Below, in pieces: positions 35,510 through 45,679 of a DNA stretch of 64,000 nt; the stretch's first letter is position 1; each line of letters starts with the position of its first letter. Below the pieces are notes generated by a model. The model did no database searches and was not told the DNA's origin. It was given only the letters and a program-made list of their open reading frames with translations. The translations under genes and the position numbers were made by a program. This stretch comes from Salinimicrobium marinum (GTDB lineage: Bacteria; Bacteroidota; Bacteroidia; Flavobacteriales; Flavobacteriaceae): NCBI RefSeq assembly GCF_014651535.1, contig NZ_BMXB01000010.1, forward strand, positions 1 to 64,000, in the 5' to 3' direction.

Positions 35510-36481
35510 TTAGTTTATAAAAACCTCCAGCAATTCAGCATTCTTAGAAGTAATATTCACCGATTTATTGATCGCCGGGATAAGAATGGTTTGTCCCTGT
35601 GCAATAGGCTCAGAGTTACCGTTTACCTCCACTTGTGCCGTTCCGCTAACGCACATATAGATCACGAAAGAATCAGTTTTACTGTAATCTTTCTTCACCT
35701 TCCCCTTTACCGGAAGAAAATTCGTGGTGAAATATCTACATTTCGCAATATTCGAGGATTGGTTTTCCACAGAATCATAATCCAGTCTATAATCATCTTT
35801 TTTCTCGAAGTCAATCGCATCAATGGCCAATGCAGTGTGCAATTCCCTGGAGTTACCTTCGGCATCTTTTCTGTCCCAGTCATAAATACGATAGGTTATA
35901 TCTGAGGTTTGCTGTATTTCAGCTAAAAGAACACCCGCTCCAATGGCGTGAACTTTTCCGGTGTTAATGAAAAAAGAATCCCCTTTTTTTACTTTTTCAA
36001 AATTAAGTACGTCGGTGATCTTTCCTTCCTCCAGCTGCTTAATATAATCTGCTTTACTGATGGTTTCTTTGAATCCGATATTAATTTCTGCACCTTCATC
36101 CGCCTGCATGATGTACCACATTTCGGTTTTTCCGAAGGAATTGTGACGCTGCCGGGCTAATTCGTCATTAGGATGTAACTGAACCGAAAGTTCAGTTTTG
36201 GCATCGATAAATTTTATAAGCAACGGAAAATCTGCCCCAAATTCTTTGTAGATCTTTTCTCCTAGAAATTCGTCTTTGTAATCAACGATAACACGGTTTA
36301 GAGAAAATCCCTGCAAAGGCCCGTTTTCTACTACTGAAACCGCCTCGGGCACCCCGGAAATCTCCCAGCTTTCTCCGAGGTTCTCTCCTTCTGAATCTTT
36401 ATTTAAAACTTCCCTTAATTTCTTTCCGCCCCATATCTTTTCTTTAATGATGGGTTTGAATTTTATCGGGTAATCTAACAT
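35510..36481 (-). CDS. manA: Mannose-6-phosphate isomerase, type I
   Basis: A 323-residue cupin enzyme that converts mannose 6-phosphate to fructose 6-phosphate. Zinc ligands: Q101 and H103 in VQLHPND, E120 in KTEMWY, H178 in GKVHAIGAG. Length and the MLDYPIKFKPIIKEKIWGG opening match the short class of ManA, which supports ATG 36481; an in-frame ATG 39 bases upstream is possible. It is the last gene of the catabolic operon and links the GH130 product (through mannose 1-phosphate) to glycolysis. Confidence 0.92.
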   Translation of the reverse strand: MLDYPIKFKPIIKEKIWGGKKLREVLNKDSEGENLGESWEISGVPEAVSVVENGPLQGFSLNRVIVDYKDEFLGEKIYKEFGADFPLLIKFIDAKTELSVQLHPNDELARQRHNSFGKTEMWYIMQADEGAEINIGFKETISKADYIKQLEEGKITDVLNFEKVKKGDSFFINTGKVHAIGAGVLLAEIQQTSDITYRIYDWDRKDAEGNSRELHTALAIDAIDFEKKDDYRLDYDSVENQSSNIAKCRYFTTNFLPVKGKVKKDYSKTDSFVIYMCVSGTAQVEVNGNSEPIAQGQTILIPAINKSVNITSKNAELLEVFIN

Positions 36482-36532
36482 CTCGTTTCTTTTTTGTTTT
36501 GCAGGATCAAAAATACTCAATTATTTTTTTGA

Positions 36533-38845
36533 TTACTCCTCTTCAAGAACAAAAGAAGCCTTCAGGGTTTCCATAGAATTTCCGCCAACAAAAACTTCAA
36601 ATTCTCCGGGTTCTATTACATATTCCCCCTGTGCATTATAGAAGCCTAGCTCTTTTTCTGAAAGAACAAAATTTACTGTCTTTGTTTCTCCCTTCTGAAG
36701 CTCTGTTAGCTCAAATCCCTTGAGCTCCTTCACAGGTCTAATGATACTTCCGTAAAGATCCCTGATGTACAATTGCACTACTTCTTTCCCGTCGTATTCT
36801 CCGGTATTGGTAACCTGCACTGAAACCTCCACCGGCTCATTCCTTTTATAAGAATTCTTGTTTAGCTGTAAGTTATCGTACTCAAAAGTCGTGTAACTTA
36901 ATCCGAAGCCAAATGGATACAGCGGCGTATTCTCCACATCCATGTAATGCGACCAGAACACCATGTTGTCTCCCGGCTGAGGGTCTACCGGTCTTCCGGT
37001 ATTGCCGTGGTTATAATAAATAGGGGTTTGCCCAATATTTCTTGGAAAGGTCATGGGCAGCTTTCCGCTTGGATTATAATCTCCGTAAAGCACCTGTGCA
37101 ACTGCATTTCCGGTTTCCGTACCAAGATGCCATGCTTCAACGATCGCAGGAATATTTTCGGCAGCCCAGCCAATTGCTAAAGGTCTTCCGTTATTTAGTA
37201 CCAGTACCACATTTTTGTTCACTTCAAAAACCTTTTCCAACAATTCCTGCTGAACTCCCGGAAGATCAAGATTTGTCCTGCTTCTTCCCTCACCGCTCTG
37301 GAATCCATGTTCTCCCAGCACCATTACCACCACATCTGCATCTTCGGCTGCGCTGATTGCAGCATCAAATCCGCTTTTATCGGTTTCATTGAAGGTTAAT
37401 TCGTTGATGAAAGTTACCTGACCCGTCACAAGATCGGCTCCTTTTTCAAAAACAAGCTCATTGCCTTCATATTGCTGCATTCCTTCCAAAACAGAAACTG
37501 CAGTATGATCTTCTGAAGCTATTCTCCAACTTCCCAGCGGGCTGTTCTTATCATTTGCAAGAGCTCCTATCAAAGCGATCTTTTGCCCCGATTTCTTCAG
37601 CGGAAGCAGATTTCTTTCATTTTTAAGCAATACAATGGATTTTTTGGCCATATCCAGCACTGCTTCACGTATTTCTGAACTTCCAACTATTTCTTTCTCT
37701 CTTTGTTCATCAAGATACTTGTAAGGATCATCAAATAAACCGAGTTCAAATTTCACCCGTAAAATCCTTCCTACCGCATCGTCAATCACGGCTTCGTCCA
37801 CTTCTCCATCCCTTACCAGGTCCGCCAGTTCGTTTACATACGCATACGACTCCATATCCATATCAACTCCCGCTTCCGCAGCTTTTTTGGCGGCCATTCT
37901 TTCATTCTTCACATATCCGTGGGTCGCCATTTCTTCAATAGAGGCATAATCTGAAATTACAAAGCCCTCAAATCCCCACTCTTCTTTTAGAATGTCCCTT
38001 AAAAGATATTCACTTCCGGTAACCGGGACTCCGTTGATCTCGTTGAAGCCGTTCATAAAAGTTCTCACCCCGGCTTCTTTTGCAGCTTTAAAAGGAGGTA
38101 AAACCATGTTGTGAAGCGTTACTGATCCAATATCTGCTTTGTTGTATTCCCTTCCTGCTTCAGCAAAACCATAGCCTGCAAAATGCTTGGCAGTGGCTGC
38201 AATGGTCAAAGGATCTGAAAGATCTTCCCCCTGAAATCCTTTTACTCTCGCTACAGCAATTTTACTTCCCAGATAAGGATCTTCTCCCCCACCTTCCATC
38301 ACGCGGCCCCAGCGGGCATCACGGGAAATATCAACCATGGGTGCAAATGTCCAGTTAATACCTGAAGCTGCAGCCTCTTTAGCCGCTACTTCAGCCGATT
38401 TTTGTATGGCTTCCATATCCCAGCTTGCCGACTCTGCCAACGGAATGGGACTTAAGGTTTTATACCCATGGATCACGTCAAATCCAATGATCAACGGGAT
38501 TCCCAACCGGGTTTCTTCCACCACGATCTTTTGCACGGCCCTTACCTGCTCTACTCCTCTTACCGTTAGCATGGAACCTACGAGTCCGCTGCGCAGGTGT
38601 TCATATTTTTCCTCGGCACTGCCACCTTCGGGGGCAGGCCCGGTCACTTCCCAGAATCCGTTGTACTGATTCATCTGTCCCACTTTTTCTTCCAGGGTCA
38701 TGATATTCAGCAAAGAATCCACTTTTTTGGTAATAATCTCCTTTTCAGATTGCATAACAGAAGTATTTCCTGTTTGCTGGGCACTGCAGGAAGCTATTGC
38801 CGCTACCGAGCCTACAAAAACAGATATTATAACTGATTTTTTCAT
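36533..38845 (-). CDS. Glycoside hydrolase family 3, BglX-like
   Basis: A 770-residue lipoprotein (AIASCSAQQ; cysteine 20). The GH3 N-terminal TIM-barrel domain has the nucleophile in GFVISDYASIEEM (D299). KHFAGYGFAEAGREYN and RDARWGRVMEGGGEDPYL line the active site. The GH3 C-terminal domain and a fibronectin-like domain (from about 660) complete the BglX architecture. Beta-glucosidase is the usual activity. In this operon it probably removes non-reducing glucose, or mannose, from glucomannan oligosaccharides. It lies one base after the GH5 stop. Confidence 0.92.
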   Translation of the reverse strand: MKKSVIISVFVGSVAAIASCSAQQTGNTSVMQSEKEIITKKVDSLLNIMTLEEKVGQMNQYNGFWEVTGPAPEGGSAEEKYEHLRSGLVGSMLTVRGVEQVRAVQKIVVEETRLGIPLIIGFDVIHGYKTLSPIPLAESASWDMEAIQKSAEVAAKEAAASGINWTFAPMVDISRDARWGRVMEGGGEDPYLGSKIAVARVKGFQGEDLSDPLTIAATAKHFAGYGFAEAGREYNKADIGSVTLHNMVLPPFKAAKEAGVRTFMNGFNEINGVPVTGSEYLLRDILKEEWGFEGFVISDYASIEEMATHGYVKNERMAAKKAAEAGVDMDMESYAYVNELADLVRDGEVDEAVIDDAVGRILRVKFELGLFDDPYKYLDEQREKEIVGSSEIREAVLDMAKKSIVLLKNERNLLPLKKSGQKIALIGALANDKNSPLGSWRIASEDHTAVSVLEGMQQYEGNELVFEKGADLVTGQVTFINELTFNETDKSGFDAAISAAEDADVVVMVLGEHGFQSGEGRSRTNLDLPGVQQELLEKVFEVNKNVVLVLNNGRPLAIGWAAENIPAIVEAWHLGTETGNAVAQVLYGDYNPSGKLPMTFPRNIGQTPIYYNHGNTGRPVDPQPGDNMVFWSHYMDVENTPLYPFGFGLSYTTFEYDNLQLNKNSYKRNEPVEVSVQVTNTGEYDGKEVVQLYIRDLYGSIIRPVKELKGFELTELQKGETKTVNFVLSEKELGFYNAQGEYVIEPGEFEVFVGGNSMETLKASFVLEEE

Positions 38846-38846
38846 A

Positions 38847-40154
38847 TTACTTATTATTTAATGCATCGTTGTACCCTTTAATTAACTGAAGTGTGGAAGC
38901 ATCCCTGGCAAAAACAGTATTTAAACCCTGAGGCTCCTGCGGTGGATCTCCTGAAAAATCATCTCCTTCTTCCCACTTCCCATTCACCTGGTTTTCGGTA
39001 TTGGCGTAGCCTCCAAAGCCCCAGAAATTCACTCCGGCAATATGGCCGTCCTCTTCATAACTCTCCTTCAGTCTTCTGAAGAGAGTTTCATAAAAAACAT
39101 TCCTGTTTTCTACAGAAGCATCCAGCGCCAGACTTTCTTTCTCCCTTGGAAATCCAAATTCAGAAATAACAATAGGCTTATTCAGCTCCCTTGCCACCTC
39201 AAGATGTTCATTAGTATATTCCTGTGCATTTTGAATAGAGATCTGCAAAGAACCTTTCTCGTCCTCGATATCATACCATTGCCAGTTTTTTGGCCACATG
39301 TGCATGGTCAAATAATCAATATCGGGATTTGAATGCAACATCTTGAAGGTTTCAATTTCCTGCAAATAGCTGGCTTTTCCTTCTGCTCCGGTAGAGATAA
39401 GGGTGTTGGGATCCAGTTCCTCCAGCAAATCTACCACCTCATCAAGCCAGTCTTTGAACGGCTCCCGGTCTTCTTCTGTGAAAATACGTGGCTCATTGGC
39501 CACCTGCCAGGACATGATGGTGTTATCCTCGGTGTATTTTTTCCCTGTATACGCATTGGTCCTGCCAATAATAAACCTTACGTGGTCCTTAAAGGCCTCA
39601 CGACACGGGGTACAGGTATGAAACTGTTGAGTATACTCAAAATATTCTTCCCAGGTATATTTTTCCAAAAATGGATTGGCAACTTCACCGTACCCGTTCC
39701 ACTCCAGATACGCAGACATCCCGCCAGACCAAATCCAGTTATTGTTAAGGTACAGCACAGCATACATATTTCTTTTATCCATTTCAGCTAACAAAAAATC
39801 GAGTCCGTCGAGCAGGTCTTCGTTGTATACACCCTGTTCTGGCTGAAGCGCAGGTTTCACCTGGAAATCCTGAGTTCCACCTTCGGCTCCTACCAGGATT
39901 CGTAAATTATCGATCCCGATACTGTCCATTAGATCCAGCTCTTTTATAAGCCTTTCCCGGTCGCCTATATTCCTGGCTCCTATCAATGGTCCATACCAGT
40001 AATTGGCCCCTACAAAATAGTATGGTTCACTCCCTTTAAAAAAATGTCCGCCTTTTACCGTTACAGGCAGATCCTGTGAAGCAACTTCTTTGGTGCTATT
40101 ACAGGATGAAAGCAGAAGTGAAATTGAGAATGCCAGCAGATAAATTTTCTTCAT
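38847..40154 (-). CDS. Endo-beta-mannanase, GH5 (probably GH5_7)
   Basis: A 435-residue lipoprotein (LLLSSCNST; cysteine 18) predicted on the cell surface. The TIM barrel fills the mature protein. Catalytic acids: E221 in QVANEPR and E332 in VISEFGFPRE. The aromatic-rich start YYFVGANYWYGPLI resembles the GH5_7 mannanase cleft. A CTPC at 181-184 may form a disulfide. It should cut beta-1,4-mannan or glucomannan internally. With two GH26 enzymes it gives the operon three mannanases of two folds. Confidence 0.9.
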   Translation of the reverse strand: MKKIYLLAFSISLLLSSCNSTKEVASQDLPVTVKGGHFFKGSEPYYFVGANYWYGPLIGARNIGDRERLIKELDLMDSIGIDNLRILVGAEGGTQDFQVKPALQPEQGVYNEDLLDGLDFLLAEMDKRNMYAVLYLNNNWIWSGGMSAYLEWNGYGEVANPFLEKYTWEEYFEYTQQFHTCTPCREAFKDHVRFIIGRTNAYTGKKYTEDNTIMSWQVANEPRIFTEEDREPFKDWLDEVVDLLEELDPNTLISTGAEGKASYLQEIETFKMLHSNPDIDYLTMHMWPKNWQWYDIEDEKGSLQISIQNAQEYTNEHLEVARELNKPIVISEFGFPREKESLALDASVENRNVFYETLFRRLKESYEEDGHIAGVNFWGFGGYANTENQVNGKWEEGDDFSGDPPQEPQGLNTVFARDASTLQLIKGYNDALNNK

Positions 40155-40177
40155 CTTTGAAATTTTTTATCGATTTC

Positions 40178-41437
40178 TTAATTCGGCAGACTATAAAAGT
40201 CATGCATATCTTCAAGCAGCATCGGTTCCTCCTTTTCAAGGAATTTTAAAAAGTCATCTTCTCCTTCAGTTCCCGGCACGGGAATAGTGTATGAAGCTGC
40301 CGAATTCTGCCAGAACATCATAAAGCCTATTTCTACATCATCTCCCGTAAGCGCTTTGTATAATTTTTCAGAAAAGAAATTTGGGGGTAAGGCATTTTCA
40401 GAATCCACAAAGAATCCGGTTTCAGCTAAAGCGGCGATCTTCACTTTTTCTATAGCAAGATCTGATACCATTTTTAGTTTTTCATTTGCGATTTCAATCC
40501 TGGATCCGTCCTGTGGAGTAATATCTCCATAGTTGTCCATCCCCAAAATATCTACATATTCATCACCCGGATACCTCTGTAAATAAAGGCTGCTGGAGGA
40601 GTAAGAATTATCTGGAGAATAGGCATAAAGAATATTGTGAACACCCAGTTCGTCCCTCAAATACTCTACGGTGAACCTCCAGGCGGTTTTATACTCTTCC
40701 GCAGTGTTATAAGCTGCTCCCCACCAAAACCAGTCTCCGTCAAACTCGTGGAAAGGGCGGAAAATTATGGGAGATAAAGTACCGTCATCTCCTTTGATAC
40801 TCTTTGCAACCTCAGCAACTTTTTCCAGCTTTTTCTTATAATACTCGTGGTTTGCGCCTCCGGGTAATATACTTTTAAAAGCATTATTTTTTTGAAATTC
40901 GGTCATCTCGCTGGTGTAAAAATGATCTCCTTCATAAGGTTCGCGTATGTGCCAGGTAAAATGATTAATCATTCCTTTGTTGTAGGCTTCTACCGCATCT
41001 GCAATGATATTTTGTTCCTGCTGATAGAACCAGTTATTTGCCTGCCCATTGTTTGAATCATCTGTTATGAACATAAAATCCTGCCCCAACAAACCAGGAT
41101 CACTTCCGGTGGTTTTCTTCACGTCAGATTCTCCGCTGTTATCGTTATAAAATGAACTGAAAGCATCCTGATGTCCTACCACAAATTTAGATTGGGAAAT
41201 AGTCTTCAAGTGGTAAAATAATGCGACAGTTTCTTCGGTTGCAGCTGCATCCACCATATAGGTCCTGGCATCTTCAGGTTGTAGAACAAAAGTCTGTTCC
41301 TCGTCGTCCTCATCATCTTTATCATCCGGTTCTTCCACAGGATCCACAGGAATTTCAGGTTCTGCAGCATCATCATCTTTACTGCAGCCAAGAAGCATGG
41401 TGCTTGCTATAAATAGTAAAAGAGGTATCTTTTTCAT
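40178..41437 (-). CDS. Endo-beta-mannanase, GH26 (acidic-linker type)
   Basis: A 419-residue lipoprotein (MLLGCSKDDD; cysteine 18). An acidic linker at 21-48 projects the enzyme from the membrane. The GH26 barrel shows KFVVGHQDAFSS, the acid/base in IFRPFHEFDGDWFWWG (E231) and the nucleophile in ALAETGF (E339). It should be surface-exposed and act on mannan. Its ATG overlaps the stop of the epimerase gene (ATGA), implying translational coupling. Confidence 0.92.
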   Translation of the reverse strand: MKKIPLLLFIASTMLLGCSKDDDAAEPEIPVDPVEEPDDKDDEDDEEQTFVLQPEDARTYMVDAAATEETVALFYHLKTISQSKFVVGHQDAFSSFYNDNSGESDVKKTTGSDPGLLGQDFMFITDDSNNGQANNWFYQQEQNIIADAVEAYNKGMINHFTWHIREPYEGDHFYTSEMTEFQKNNAFKSILPGGANHEYYKKKLEKVAEVAKSIKGDDGTLSPIIFRPFHEFDGDWFWWGAAYNTAEEYKTAWRFTVEYLRDELGVHNILYAYSPDNSYSSSSLYLQRYPGDEYVDILGMDNYGDITPQDGSRIEIANEKLKMVSDLAIEKVKIAALAETGFFVDSENALPPNFFSEKLYKALTGDDVEIGFMMFWQNSAASYTIPVPGTEGEDDFLKFLEKEEPMLLEDMHDFYSLPN

Positions 41438-42627
41438 GAGTTTTGTTGTATTATTTGAATGCAGGCTCTTGAATTATGATAGGGACATTTCCACATTCCC
41501 AGTTTATCTTCTTGTTGATATGGATTATTATTCTCGTCTACCCTAAAATGCCATTCCCCGTTCTCTGCGTCTATAATGTGCTTCCTGGTATATTTCCAAA
41601 TATCCAGCAACGCATCCCTAAATTTTCCTTCTCCCGAAAACCTCCATGCATAATCCAGCCCCACAATTGCTTCTGCCTGCGGCCACCAGTGCCTGTCCGT
41701 ATCTGTTTGGCCTGAATCCAGCTCTTTCTCATTGATCACCCCGGCCTGCGGAACATAGGCTTCCTTTAAAAAGGTTTCGGCCACAGCCACAGTCAGATCC
41801 CGGGTTCTGTTTATCAGAGCAACATTTTTCAATTCTTTCGCTGCTTCAAAAAGAAGCCAAACTGCTTCAATATCATGTCCGTAAGAGATGATGTTCCCTT
41901 CACGGTTCCAATGTACATCGAAAAATAACTGAAAATGCTGATTTTTGTCATCATAGAACTTATTCAGGAAGAGAAGCGTCAAACTTTCCAAAGCCTCCTC
42001 AACCTGTTTATCCCCCGATATTTTCAGTAAAGTTGTATAAGATTCCAGCACATGGAGATGGGTGTTCATAGTTTTGGCCGAGTTTTTATCCTTTTCACTT
42101 AGCCGCATATCTTCAATGGGTGACAAGTCTTCCTGAAAGGCTTCAAAATAACCACTATACTCCCGGTCCCTCGCATGCTCCTCTAAAAGCCGAAATAAAG
42201 AAAGTGCCCATTCTCTGGCGCTTTCCTTTTTAGTATAAATGTAATATTCAGACAATGCATAAATAGCAAAAGCCTGAGCATAAATTTGTTTGCGTTTATT
42301 TACAGGATTCCCTTCTGCATCCAGTTCCCAGTACACCCCTCCAAAAGAAGTATCCTGAAAATGATTTTTGAGATACTCATAAGCCCTGTCTGCATAATAT
42401 TTCAGTTCACTGTTCTGCTGAAAATTTCCTGCAGCGCTAAAGCTCCAGAGGATTCGGGTATTAAGAATAATTCCTTTAGATGCTCCGGAAATTTGTTTGT
42501 TCAAATAATCCCGTTGCCCTACGAATCCACCGTTTTCCTCATCAAGGCTATATTCCTTCCAGTACTCCAGAATATTATTCAATTCTGAAGATAATTCGGT
42601 CTTCAATTGTTCAATGGGATTGCTCAT
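41434..42627 (-). CDS. Cytoplasmic cellobiose/mannobiose 2-epimerase (AGE family)
   Basis: A 397-residue (alpha/alpha)6-barrel protein without signal peptide. Residues matching the catalytic set of cellobiose 2-epimerases are R58 (NTRILW), H190 (NTHLHVLES), H251 (SYGHDIEAVWLL) and H384 (PYHNSRA). It converts beta-1,4-mannobiose to mannosyl-glucose, the substrate of the GH130 enzyme encoded just upstream. This pairing is established for Bacteroides fragilis. Its start overlaps the GH130 stop (TAATG). Confidence 0.9.
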   Translation of the reverse strand: MSNPIEQLKTELSSELNNILEYWKEYSLDEENGGFVGQRDYLNKQISGASKGIILNTRILWSFSAAGNFQQNSELKYYADRAYEYLKNHFQDTSFGGVYWELDAEGNPVNKRKQIYAQAFAIYALSEYYIYTKKESAREWALSLFRLLEEHARDREYSGYFEAFQEDLSPIEDMRLSEKDKNSAKTMNTHLHVLESYTTLLKISGDKQVEEALESLTLLFLNKFYDDKNQHFQLFFDVHWNREGNIISYGHDIEAVWLLFEAAKELKNVALINRTRDLTVAVAETFLKEAYVPQAGVINEKELDSGQTDTDRHWWPQAEAIVGLDYAWRFSGEGKFRDALLDIWKYTRKHIIDAENGEWHFRVDENNNPYQQEDKLGMWKCPYHNSRACIQIIQQNS

Positions 42628-43796
42628 TATTCCAGTTCTTTATTCCTGTCTACTAAATTGATGATATTTTGAACAGATGCTGCAGAAATGAATCCGTCCT
42701 GCGGGGTGTTCTTCACATAATCAACCAACCTCCTCACAGAAGAAACCGCCACGTGACAGCGGGTATCTGAAGAAGCATAATAAATATATACAGTCCCGTC
42801 ATCATCTGTGATCCATCCGTTTCCAAAAAGCACATTAGGAACATCCCCAACGGTTTCCTGATAATTAGGCGCCATAAAATATCCTGCTGGCTGATAGATC
42901 ACTTTTGAAATATCACTAAGATCTGTCATGAAAAGGTATAGCGTATAACGCAGTCCTCCTGCAGTATTTCGCACCCCGTGAGCCAGGTGCAACCATCCTT
43001 CTTCGGTCTTTATAGGTGCAGGACCAAGTCCGTTTTTCAATTCATAAATAGTGTGGTAAGCCTTGTGGTTGATGATCTTCTCATCTTCCAGAACAGGATT
43101 TTCCATGCTTTTTACATAGCCAAGTCCAATTCCGCCGCCTTTACCCACTTCTATAAATCCGTCTTGAGGACGTGTGTACAGCGCATATTTCCCATCCACA
43201 AATTCCGGATGTAACACCACATTACGCTGCTGTCCCGAGGTTGAAATCAAATCTGGCAGGCGTTCCCACTTCACAAGATCTTTTGTACGGGCAATACCGG
43301 CATTTGCCACAGCTGCAGTGGTATCGGGATTGCTTTTGTCTTTTCTTTCGGTACAAAAAACGCCGTAGATCCAGCCATCTTCATGAGCCGTAAGGCGCAT
43401 ATCATAAACATTTGTATCGGGCTCTTCCAGTTGCGGCATGACCACGGGCTTGTCCCAGAATCTAAAGTTATCTACTCCGTTTGGACTTTCTGCCATGGCA
43501 AAGTAAGACTTACGGTCACTGCCTTCTACCCTAACTGCCAGTACATACTTCCCTTTCCATTTTATGGCTCCCGGATTAAAAGTGGCATTTACTCCAATTC
43601 TTTCCAGTCCCAGCGGATTCGTTTCTGCATGAAAATCGTAGCGCCAGTGCAGCGGCGCATGTGCAGCAGTTACTACAGGATTTTCGTACCGCTCGTAGAT
43701 TCCGTTATTAGGAGTTACGGGCCTGTTTTTCTTCTGAAGGAATTCTTTCTGTTCCTTCATTAGAGTTTCGTATTGCGGAATCATATTCATTTTCAT
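42627..43796 (-). CDS. 4-O-beta-D-mannosyl-D-glucose phosphorylase, GH130
   Basis: A 389-residue cytoplasmic five-bladed propeller enzyme. It phosphorolyses Man-beta-1,4-Glc into mannose 1-phosphate and glucose. The family marks are clear: NPGAIKWKGKYVLAVRVEG, the catalytic aspartate in NVYDMRLT (D132) and the phosphate-binding arginines around FCTERKD. It is closest by eye to the B. fragilis GH130_1 type. ATGs at codons 1, 3 and 5 are all possible starts. Confidence 0.92.
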   Translation of the reverse strand: MKMNMIPQYETLMKEQKEFLQKKNRPVTPNNGIYERYENPVVTAAHAPLHWRYDFHAETNPLGLERIGVNATFNPGAIKWKGKYVLAVRVEGSDRKSYFAMAESPNGVDNFRFWDKPVVMPQLEEPDTNVYDMRLTAHEDGWIYGVFCTERKDKSNPDTTAAVANAGIARTKDLVKWERLPDLISTSGQQRNVVLHPEFVDGKYALYTRPQDGFIEVGKGGGIGLGYVKSMENPVLEDEKIINHKAYHTIYELKNGLGPAPIKTEEGWLHLAHGVRNTAGGLRYTLYLFMTDLSDISKVIYQPAGYFMAPNYQETVGDVPNVLFGNGWITDDDGTVYIYYASSDTRCHVAVSSVRRLVDYVKNTPQDGFISAASVQNIINLVDRNKELE

Positions 43797-43829
43797 ATTG
43801 GATTGTGTAAAACTTGAGTTGATTTACAG

Positions 43830-45665
43830 TTATTTGATATTAACATCGGGTTCATTTTTAATTCGGTCCCACCAGTTCTTCTTCAGGATAATCACACATA
43901 GTACAAGAACTGCCAGGGAGATCACGAATGAGATATTCTCGTGTAAAATGAGATAAAGCGGGATTAGCACCAGTAGCGTTTGAGCGATTACTCCTATGAG
44001 CACATTGAACATGTCTCTCCAGAAATTATTATTCCTTTTAAATTCAGGTTCTTCCTTTCTTACTTTTTCGAGCACAGGTTTCCAGAATCCCCAAGGGCGT
44101 GTCTTTTTATAGAAATCCAGCAGGACCTTTTCATTGGTGGGAGGTGCAGAATAAGTTCCAACGATACTTCCTATAATAGATATCAATAAGATCACCGGAA
44201 AATAATACAGATCCAGAGTATCTGTGAACATTGGGAAAATTAACGCCGGAATGATTCCTGACACCATTCCCCAGAAATAGCCTTCCCCGTTAAACCGCCA
44301 CCAGTACCATTTTAAAGTATTTGAAATCACGTAGCTGCCATAAAGTGCAGAAACGATCCATTGTAGGATGGAATTCACATCCAGTACAAAGAATCCAAGG
44401 ACAATACTTACAAGTACTACAACGATACCACTCCCGTAGTTCATATTCTTGATTTTTTTGGAAGTGGCATCAGGGTTATATTTCAGATAAATGTCATTTA
44501 CCAGATACGCCTGCGCAGCATTTAAGGTTCCCGCGAAAGTTGACATAAAGGCTGCCAAAAGTCCGGCGAGCAGCAATCCTAATAATCCCACCGGGACAAA
44601 CTGACTTATAGCTGCAGGTAATATCTTTTCAAAATCCAGAATTCCGGCAGTTTCCAGCTGAAGATCCTCGTAAAAAAGGATGGCCAGAACAGAAAAACCT
44701 CCAACCATCAAATATCTTGTAGGGATCAAAGCCGCTATTGAAAAAGCACTCATTTTAGCTGCTTCCAATGGAGATTTTGTGGAAAGGATTTTCTGCATGT
44801 CGTAGTTTGGTGCAGGCCCGGCAATACTGGAAAGTATTCCTTTAAAGACCATAAGCATAAAAAAGAGTCCGAAAAGGGAGTATTGATCTTCGGCAATTTT
44901 TGTGTTCACCTCATCTATTATTCCGGTCCAGTCAATGTCCAGCTCCCAACCAAATAAGGGATCAAACCAGCCTTCAGGAACATTCATGGTATTTTCACCC
45001 ATCGCATTCCAGGCAATTACTGCAATGGCAATAGAAGAAACTGTCATTATAGTGTACTGCAGCAAATCTGTCCATACAATCCCCGACATTCCTCCTAAAA
45101 TGGAATAGAAAACGGCAAATAATGTAAAGATGATTCCGTAGAAATGGGGAATATAAAGCGGCGGAACATTAAATGGAATGTATGCAGACACGATTTCCCA
45201 CGGAATAAAGATCTCGACAAATTTTCCGAGGCCAATGAACCCATATGCCAGGAACCCAAGGCAGCTTAGGATCGCAAAAACCACAATGATACTGTGAGAG
45301 CGGTTACCACCTTTTCCTTTTCCGAAACGAAAATGGATCCATTCCGCTCCGGTGGTCACCTGGGAGCGTCTTAACCAGGTTGCCAGAAATACCATTAAAA
45401 ACACCTGATTAAAAACCGGCCACAACCATGGAATCCAGATGCTTTTAAAGCCGTACACAAACGTAAGCGTTACCAACCACATGGTCCCTGAAATATCAAA
45501 CATTCCGGAAGCATTGGAAAGCCCCAACATATACCACGGCAGGTCTTTCCCTCCCAGAAGGTAATCGTCTTTACTTTTCTGGGCTTTTCTTCTCAGTGCA
45601 AGCCCAATGACAATCGTACCAATGAGGTAAGCGAGTATAATGGCAATGTCTAAACCTTGTAACAT
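43830..45665 (-). CDS. Sodium/sugar symporter, SSS family
   Basis: A 611-residue integral membrane protein with about 13-14 helices, beginning LDIAIILAYLIGTIVIGLALRRK. The sodium-symporter signature appears as DDYLLGGKDLPWYMLGLSNASGMFDISGTMWLV, and GLLLAGLLAAFMSTFAGTLNAAQAYLVNDIYLKY carries the second family motif. It probably carries mannobiose or mannosyl-glucose across the inner membrane, as in Bacteroides mannan operons. It lies between GH26 and GH130 genes, with gaps of 14 and 33 bases. Confidence 0.9.
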   Translation of the reverse strand: MLQGLDIAIILAYLIGTIVIGLALRRKAQKSKDDYLLGGKDLPWYMLGLSNASGMFDISGTMWLVTLTFVYGFKSIWIPWLWPVFNQVFLMVFLATWLRRSQVTTGAEWIHFRFGKGKGGNRSHSIIVVFAILSCLGFLAYGFIGLGKFVEIFIPWEIVSAYIPFNVPPLYIPHFYGIIFTLFAVFYSILGGMSGIVWTDLLQYTIMTVSSIAIAVIAWNAMGENTMNVPEGWFDPLFGWELDIDWTGIIDEVNTKIAEDQYSLFGLFFMLMVFKGILSSIAGPAPNYDMQKILSTKSPLEAAKMSAFSIAALIPTRYLMVGGFSVLAILFYEDLQLETAGILDFEKILPAAISQFVPVGLLGLLLAGLLAAFMSTFAGTLNAAQAYLVNDIYLKYNPDATSKKIKNMNYGSGIVVVLVSIVLGFFVLDVNSILQWIVSALYGSYVISNTLKWYWWRFNGEGYFWGMVSGIIPALIFPMFTDTLDLYYFPVILLISIIGSIVGTYSAPPTNEKVLLDFYKKTRPWGFWKPVLEKVRKEEPEFKRNNNFWRDMFNVLIGVIAQTLLVLIPLYLILHENISFVISLAVLVLCVIILKKNWWDRIKNEPDVNIK

Positions 45666-45679
45666 AGAGGTTGGGTGTT

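Noticed and set aside
39333-39791. 152-codon plus-strand frame within the GH5 gene
   Set aside because: Opposite-strand shadow of a clear mannanase gene; no recognisable features.
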